Origin: Nitrososphaeraceae archaeon
Lineage (GTDB): Archaea; Thermoproteota; Nitrososphaeria; Nitrososphaerales; Nitrosopumilaceae
Assembly: GCA_025922755.1 (NCBI GenBank)
Contig: JAICHE010000027.1
Span: forward strand, 1 to 9,746
Length of the DNA: 9,746 nt
Reading direction: 5' to 3'
Shown: piece after piece, positions 5,826 to 9,746 of the stretch
How the letters are laid out: each line of letters opens with the position of its first letter
How positions within the stretch are numbered: position 1 is the first letter of the stretch
Position numbers and translations under genes: made by a program
The notes under the pieces: generated by a model
Told to the model about the DNA's origin: nothing
Databases searched by the model: none
What the model saw: the letters and a program-made list of their open reading frames with translations, nothing else

Positions 5826-6671
5826 ATGAGTTATGCCCATCCCGAGGTTTTAGTAGACACTGAATGGATGTCTCAAAACCCTCCAAATGAAAATAGAAAA
5901 TTAGTTGAAGTTGATTATGACCCTGTAAATGGATATCAAAAAGGCCACATTAAAGGAGCTAGTTTAATTTGGTGGAAGAGAGACATTAACGATCCAGTTA
6001 CTAGAGATATTATTAGCAAAAGAAAATTTGAAGAGCTAATGTCCAAAAATGGGATAAAGACTGACACAGAAGTAATTCTTTATGGTGATTTTAATAATTG
6101 GTTTGCAGCATTTGTCTTTTGGGTTTTCAAAATCTATGGTCATGATAATCTAAAGATCATGAATGGTGGAAGAAAAAAATGGGAATTAGAAAATAGAGAA
6201 TACACCACTGAAGAACCCCAAATACAACAAACAAAATATGATGCCCAACCTCCTGATGAAGGATTAAGAGCTTATCTATTTGATGTTAGTAGAGCTTTAG
6301 GCAAGGAAGAAACAGTTATGGTTGACGTAAGATCTCCTGCTGAATTTACTGGAGAAATAACTGCTCCTCCTGAATATCCAATGGAACATGCACAAAGGGG
6401 TGGCCACATTCCAGGTGCTAACAACATCCCCTGGGCAACTGCAGTAAATGATGCAGATGGCACCTTCAAATCAGTAGATGATCTAAAACAAAATTATGAG
6501 CCAAAAGGAGTAACCCCAGACAAGGATGTTATTTGTTATTGTAGAATTGGAGAAAGGTCTTCTCACAGTTGGTTTGTATTAAAATATCTCCTTGGTTATC
6601 CCAAAGTTCGAAACTATGACGGTTCATGGACTGAATGGGGAAACATGATAGGAAACCCCGTGGAAAAATAA
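5826..6671 (+). CDS. Thiosulfate sulfurtransferase (two-domain rhodanese, CysA/SseA-like)
   Basis: It is predicted to transfer sulfane sulfur from thiosulfate, or possibly 3-mercaptopyruvate, to a thiophilic acceptor. The 281-residue length is typical. The N-terminal repeat (about 5-120) has GYQKGHIKGASLIWW, VILYGDFNNWFAAFVFWVFKIYGH and NGGRKKWELE and lacks a catalytic cysteine. The C-terminal repeat (about 150-281) has VMVDVRSPAEFTGE, GGHIPGANNIPW and the active loop C239-R-I-G-E-R244-S, then NYDGSWTEWGN. From memory this layout is notably like actinobacterial CysA sulfurtransferases. CRxGxR loops favour thiosulfate over mercaptopyruvate in the family. The ATG at 5826 follows a TATA-like box at leaderless distance. 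It is followed after 1 nt by a small gene of unknown function, probably in one transcript. Confidence 0.94.
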   Translation: MSYAHPEVLVDTEWMSQNPPNENRKLVEVDYDPVNGYQKGHIKGASLIWWKRDINDPVTRDIISKRKFEELMSKNGIKTDTEVILYGDFNNWFAAFVFWVFKIYGHDNLKIMNGGRKKWELENREYTTEEPQIQQTKYDAQPPDEGLRAYLFDVSRALGKEETVMVDVRSPAEFTGEITAPPEYPMEHAQRGGHIPGANNIPWATAVNDADGTFKSVDDLKQNYEPKGVTPDKDVICYCRIGERSSHSWFVLKYLLGYPKVRNYDGSWTEWGNMIGNPVEK

Positions 6672-6672
6672 A

Positions 6673-6981
6673 TTGCTCTTAGACCTTCCTGTCTTAAAGA
6701 AGGGTTCCTTTTACTTTATCAAAGATGGCGACTCGGATCTCATAATGGAAGATAAAACAAAAAGAGGACTTACAGTTAAAGAAACATCCATAGATGAAAA
6801 ATTAAAGGTCAAAGCTGACAAAGGAATGATTCATGATATGGATGGAATTGGTCACTGGGTTCCAATTCGCTGGTATTTTTCAAAAAATCAATTTAATCTT
6901 GAAAAGGTCTCCCAATATGCCGAAGAAATGGAAAAAAAATACACCGAACTCCGTGAACTTACGTGTCCTGACGATGACTAG
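6673..6981 (+). CDS. Small acidic-tailed protein of unknown function
   Basis: I do not recognise this 102-residue protein. It is soluble, with no signal peptide, membrane segment or cysteine cluster (one cysteine near the end). The N-terminal part alternates short strands and turns (LPVLKKGSFYFIKDGDSDL, VKETSIDEKLKVKADKG). The middle has a conserved-looking aromatic patch, HDMDGIGHWVPIRWYF (54-69), and the C-terminal third is a charged helix (FNLEKVSQYAEEMEKKYTEL) ending CPDDD. The start is a TTG 1 nt after the sulfurtransferase stop; the first ATG, at 6745, would lose 24 residues that look like folded protein. Tight spacing points to translational coupling and a linked role, perhaps in sulfur handling, but that is context inference only. 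A T-run at 6988-6992 after the stop may end the transcript. Confidence 0.72.
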   Translation: MLLDLPVLKKGSFYFIKDGDSDLIMEDKTKRGLTVKETSIDEKLKVKADKGMIHDMDGIGHWVPIRWYFSKNQFNLEKVSQYAEEMEKKYTELRELTCPDDD

Positions 6982-6989
6982 ATAACCTT

Positions 6990-6997
6990 TTTAAATA
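6990..6997 (+). promoter_or_regulatory. TATA box of the ferredoxin gene
   Basis: The box tttaaata is centred 25-26 nt before the ATG at 7019, which predicts a leaderless message. It overlaps the T-run (6988-6992) that could act as terminator for the upstream pair, so one AT-rich patch may serve both jobs. Confidence 0.65.
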
Positions 6998-7018
6998 AAT
7001 CGAATGTATTGAAACCAA

Positions 7019-7969
7019 ATGTCATTACTTCTAAAAGATCGAGTTTGGTCTATGGAGGCCCCTACAGCAAAAAGAGGAGTTTATCCACTACATGGTTTCA
7101 AACTTGGACTTTATCGTTTACCAATCACCCTTGAAGATCCTGATGAGATAAAATCTGTTCATGATGGTCTCAAAAAAGCATTTGAAATGGACGCCTATGC
7201 AGATAGAGTCTTTGCAACTTATAGGTGGAAAGAACATAACATGGATGATCCAGATGCAAAAGGATACGAAGAAGTTGAATTATCTATCACTGTAGAAATC
7301 GTTACAGGTGAAGTAGTTGACATCATTTATCAGATTTTTCCAATAGAAAAATTTGGAGATCCTCAATGGGTTAAAGATTACAGAAAAAAAGCAGATCATT
7401 TTGCAAAAATGATAATTGATACTATCCTAAGAAATACAATTCTAGCCGACAAAATGGTTGATTTTCTAATTAAAGATGAGAAAATCACCGAACTCCAGGC
7501 ACTTCAAAAATTAGAAGAGATGACTCCATTAGCCAAAATTGTTCTTGATGCTAAACCAAAACCAAAACCTGTTGAAGAAATAGCAGCAGATGAAGGCGGA
7601 GGATCTGATATTCCGGTACTTGATGGTCCAAAACCTGGTCCCATTGATGTGGAGTACAAATCAAAAATGAAAGCTACATCTCCATTTGATGCATCAGGAT
7701 ACACCATCAAAACATGGGGAAGACGAGGTGCTGATAACAAACAACTTGGTGTTTGGGGTGAATTTGTTTCTGTGGATTATGATATTTGTATAGCAGACGG
7801 AGCTTGTATCGAGGCTTGTCCTGTTGGTGTATACGAATGGTTTGACACACCAGGAAATGTTGCATCCGATAAAAAACCTCTAATGTCAAAAGAGCCTGAT
7901 TGTATATTTTGTCTTGCTTGTGAAGGTGTTTGCCCCCCATCGGCAATCAAGATTTTTGAGCAAAAATAA
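7019..7969 (+). CDS. Long ferredoxin: unknown N-terminal region plus 7Fe Sulfolobus-type ferredoxin domain
   Basis: This is a predicted soluble electron carrier. The 316-residue product has a C-terminal ferredoxin domain (about 230-316) with C257-I-A-D260-G-A-C263-I-E-A-C267-P and C295-I-F-C298-L-A-C301-E-G-V-C305-P. Aspartate replaces the second cysteine of cluster I, leaving seven cysteine ligands, as in Sulfolobus-type ferredoxins with one [3Fe-4S] and one [4Fe-4S] cluster. WGEFVSVDYDICIADGAC and EWFDTPGNVASDKKP also recall that family. Residues 1 to about 185 form a mixed alpha/beta region I cannot assign (HGFKLGLYRLPITLEDPDE, ELSITVEIVTGEVVDIIYQI, then helices). It is joined by a linker with KPKPKP and GPKPGP. 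The histidine-rich zinc-binding N-terminus of Sulfolobus zinc ferredoxin is not evident. It is monocistronic and leaderless by the TATA spacing. Redox partner unknown. Confidence 0.85.
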   Translation: MSLLLKDRVWSMEAPTAKRGVYPLHGFKLGLYRLPITLEDPDEIKSVHDGLKKAFEMDAYADRVFATYRWKEHNMDDPDAKGYEEVELSITVEIVTGEVVDIIYQIFPIEKFGDPQWVKDYRKKADHFAKMIIDTILRNTILADKMVDFLIKDEKITELQALQKLEEMTPLAKIVLDAKPKPKPVEEIAADEGGGSDIPVLDGPKPGPIDVEYKSKMKATSPFDASGYTIKTWGRRGADNKQLGVWGEFVSVDYDICIADGACIEACPVGVYEWFDTPGNVASDKKPLMSKEPDCIFCLACEGVCPPSAIKIFEQK

Positions 7970-7986
7970 GCGTAAAATTTTGCAAG

Positions 7987-7994
7987 TATAAATA
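7987..7994 (+). promoter_or_regulatory. TATA box of the glycosyltransferase gene
   Basis: The box tataaata is the closest to consensus in the window. Its centre is about 32 nt before the ATG at 8023, so the predicted transcript starts near 8016 and carries a leader of only about 5-9 nt, unlike the fully leaderless genes nearby. Confidence 0.7.
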
Positions 7995-8022
7995 GCCAGT
8001 AAGGTTCAGGGAAAGCTAGGGC

Positions 8023-9746
8023 ATGGCAATTAATCCGTTTACCTCTTTTGTGTTTGATCTGTTTATAGTATCTGCTATTATCATTACTGCATACACTCTC
8101 AACTTTTACTATCTAACTTTCCTTTCAATTAGAAGAAAAGAGGTGTTGACTACTGCTGAAATGGGTACGCCTTCAGTAACTATTCAGCTCCCATTATACA
8201 ATGAAAAATATGTTGCAAAACGATTGGTGGATGCTGTCTGTGAATTGGACTATCCTAAAGAAAAAATGAAAATTATGGTTTTAGATGATTCTGATGATGA
8301 TACAGTAGAACTATTGGCATCTGTAGTTAAAGACTACAAAAATCAAGGATTTCAAATTGAACATATACGTAGAGGGACAAGAAAAGGGTACAAAGCAGGT
8401 GCTCTCAAATATGCAATGCAAATAACTGATACTGAATATGTTGCAATTTTTGATGCTGATTTTATTCCTCCTGATTGGTTTTTAAAACGAGCTATTCCTC
8501 ACTTTTCCAAGCCAAACATTGGACTTGTCCAGTGTAGATGGGGACATGTCAATGAAAATTATTCTGCAATCACAAAGGCACAGGCTTTGAGTCTTGATTT
8601 TCATTTTCTAATTGAACAAAAAGCAAAAAGTAACTCTCATTTATTTATGAACTTTAATGGAACAGCTGGAATCTGGAAGAGGGATTGCATTGATGATGCA
8701 GGAGGATGGCATACTGCAACTTTGGTTGAAGATTTGGATTTGAGTTATAGGGCTCAAATGAAAGGGTGGAAATGTGTCTTCTTGCCTGATATAGTGGTTG
8801 ATGCTGAACTTCCAGTTCAAATGAATGCTGCAAAGCGACAACAATTCAGATGGGCAAAAGGATCAATTCAATGTGCTGTAAAACTTCTTGGAGGAATTGC
8901 AATTAAACGTAAAGTTGCAGTGGAAGCCAAAATTCAAGCCTTTATCCAATTAACTCGACATGTTGTTTATCCCCTAATGCTGATTCAATTCTTGTGTCTG
9001 CCTATTTTGTTAGCTGGTAATATCAATCTCTACGTGATTAGCTTTATTCCTGCATTGACAATTGCCACATATCTTGCAATGGGTCCTGGAGCATATTTGA
9101 TGATTATCCAAAAAATGTATAACAAATCATGGAAATCCAAAGCCAAAATTCTTCCATCTTTGCTTATCTACAATGCAGGACTGTCAGTAAATAACACTGT
9201 AGCCGTATTTGATGCAGTTTTGGGAAAAAAGAATGAATTTTTGAGGACTCCAAAATATGGCATTCTTACCAAAAAAGATGATTGGAGAGACAATGCTTAC
9301 AATTTACCCTTTACAAAAGTTACATTACTTGAATTATTTTTTGGCGTATATGGTATAATGGGAATCTTGGTTTCTATATTTTCCAACAATCCTATTTTTG
9401 CACCAATTATAGGGATTCAGACCGTCGGATTCTTTTTCATTGCCTTCATGAGCCTCTCCCATTCCAGATTTAAAAGAAATAAATCCATCCAACCCCGAGC
9501 TTTAACTAAGGAAGAAAAAATGGCAAATAAAATTTATAAATTTTCAATGGTTGGAATTGTAGCAATTATTGTATTTGGGGCATTTATGGCAATTTATGGC
9601 TATAATACTGATATTTATCCTCTAGATAGAATGCGTGGGCACCTTGATGGTGTTGTGGGAACTTCGGATCCTGTAGTTATTCAGTCTCACTTGCTTGAAA
9701 TCAAGAAAGATTTAGCAACTGTCATGGTAAATTTGGAAGAAACTAA
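8023..9746 (+). CDS. Membrane-bound processive family-2 glycosyltransferase (5' part, runs off the window)
   Basis: It is predicted to polymerise a beta-linked polysaccharide at the cytoplasmic membrane from a nucleotide sugar, in the style of cellulose synthase or CslA glucomannan synthase. The frame is open from the ATG to the window end (574 codons). An N-terminal hydrophobic segment (about 5-35) precedes a cytosolic GT-A domain with VLDDSDDDT (86-94), the metal-binding D144-A-D146, V-E-D-L-D (acid at 236-239) and Q273-Q-F-R276-W277, the QxxRW mark of processive enzymes. Hydrophobic spans follow near 318-360, a double pair at about 445-485, and a last one at 507-527. About 47 residues after it (528-574) are non-membrane and continue beyond the window. 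Donor sugar and product, perhaps surface glycan or extracellular polysaccharide, cannot be read from sequence. Confidence 0.93.
   Translation, partial: MAINPFTSFVFDLFIVSAIIITAYTLNFYYLTFLSIRRKEVLTTAEMGTPSVTIQLPLYNEKYVAKRLVDAVCELDYPKEKMKIMVLDDSDDDTVELLASVVKDYKNQGFQIEHIRRGTRKGYKAGALKYAMQITDTEYVAIFDADFIPPDWFLKRAIPHFSKPNIGLVQCRWGHVNENYSAITKAQALSLDFHFLIEQKAKSNSHLFMNFNGTAGIWKRDCIDDAGGWHTATLVEDLDLSYRAQMKGWKCVFLPDIVVDAELPVQMNAAKRQQFRWAKGSIQCAVKLLGGIAIKRKVAVEAKIQAFIQLTRHVVYPLMLIQFLCLPILLAGNINLYVISFIPALTIATYLAMGPGAYLMIIQKMYNKSWKSKAKILPSLLIYNAGLSVNNTVAVFDAVLGKKNEFLRTPKYGILTKKDDWRDNAYNLPFTKVTLLELFFGVYGIMGILVSIFSNNPIFAPIIGIQTVGFFFIAFMSLSHSRFKRNKSIQPRALTKEEKMANKIYKFSMVGIVAIIVFGAFMAIYGYNTDIYPLDRMRGHLDGVVGTSDPVVIQSHLLEIKKDLATVMVNLEET

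Noticed and set aside
5732..5827. N-terminal hydrophobic leader (MFYLKFVFILNCF) on NAD kinase as a signal or membrane anchor
   Set aside because: It is a translation of the divergent intergenic region; NAD kinase is cytosolic, and the TTG with its TATA box explains the start better.
1..9746. Search for tRNA, rRNA, CRISPR repeats, insertion sequences and attachment sites
   Set aside because: No clover-leaf candidates, regularly spaced repeats, transposase motifs or terminal inverted repeats were found; all sizeable open stretches belong to the genes listed.

Overview
The window reads as chromosome from a low-GC, mesophilic archaeon, most likely a marine-type Nitrososphaerota (Thaumarchaeota, Nitrosopumilus-like). 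Evidence: exosome core genes next to ribosomal protein eL43 and KEOPS Pcc1, prefoldin beta, a stand-alone XPF nuclease without a helicase domain, an archaeal Nob1, TATA boxes 25-27 nt upstream of start codons (leaderless transcription), several TTG/GTG starts, and AT-rich sequence throughout. The genus is inferred from gene content only. The window is densely coded; no stretch above 300 bases lacks a gene.

Left part (1-2930): an archaeal RNA-processing and translation block. It holds the 3' end of rrp41, then rrp42, eL43 and pcc1, packed with 0-1 nt gaps or overlaps. A PD-(D/E)XK nuclease resembling MGME1 and marine-phage exonucleases follows, then prefoldin beta behind its own TATA box. The nuclease is the most unexpected member.

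Middle (2965-6981): an XPF/ERCC4 nuclease with a helix-hairpin-helix domain; a diverged two-domain rhodanese; a minus-strand operon of NAD kinase then Nob1, whose 3' end overlaps the first rhodanese tail to tail; a divergent promoter region; a second rhodanese, much closer to classical thiosulfate sulfurtransferases; and a tightly coupled small unknown gene. The NAD kinase gene is best started at an internal TTG, because the longest reading frame runs through the divergent promoters.

Right part (7019-9746): a monocistronic ferredoxin with a long unrecognised N-terminal region and a C-terminal 7Fe (3Fe-4S plus 4Fe-4S) Sulfolobus-type domain, then the 5' part of a membrane-embedded processive family-2 glycosyltransferase that runs off the window.

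The genes fall into RNA decay and ribosome maturation (Rrp41, Rrp42, eL43, Nob1), tRNA modification (Pcc1), protein folding (prefoldin), DNA repair (XPF, possibly the MGME1-like nuclease), sulfur and electron transfer (rhodaneses, ferredoxin), cofactor supply (NAD kinase) and envelope polysaccharide synthesis (glycosyltransferase). There are no RNA genes, insertion sequences, CRISPR arrays or clear prophage modules. I see no complete new multi-gene system; the best leads are the MGME1-like nuclease, the ferredoxin N-terminal region and the small gene coupled to the sulfurtransferase.
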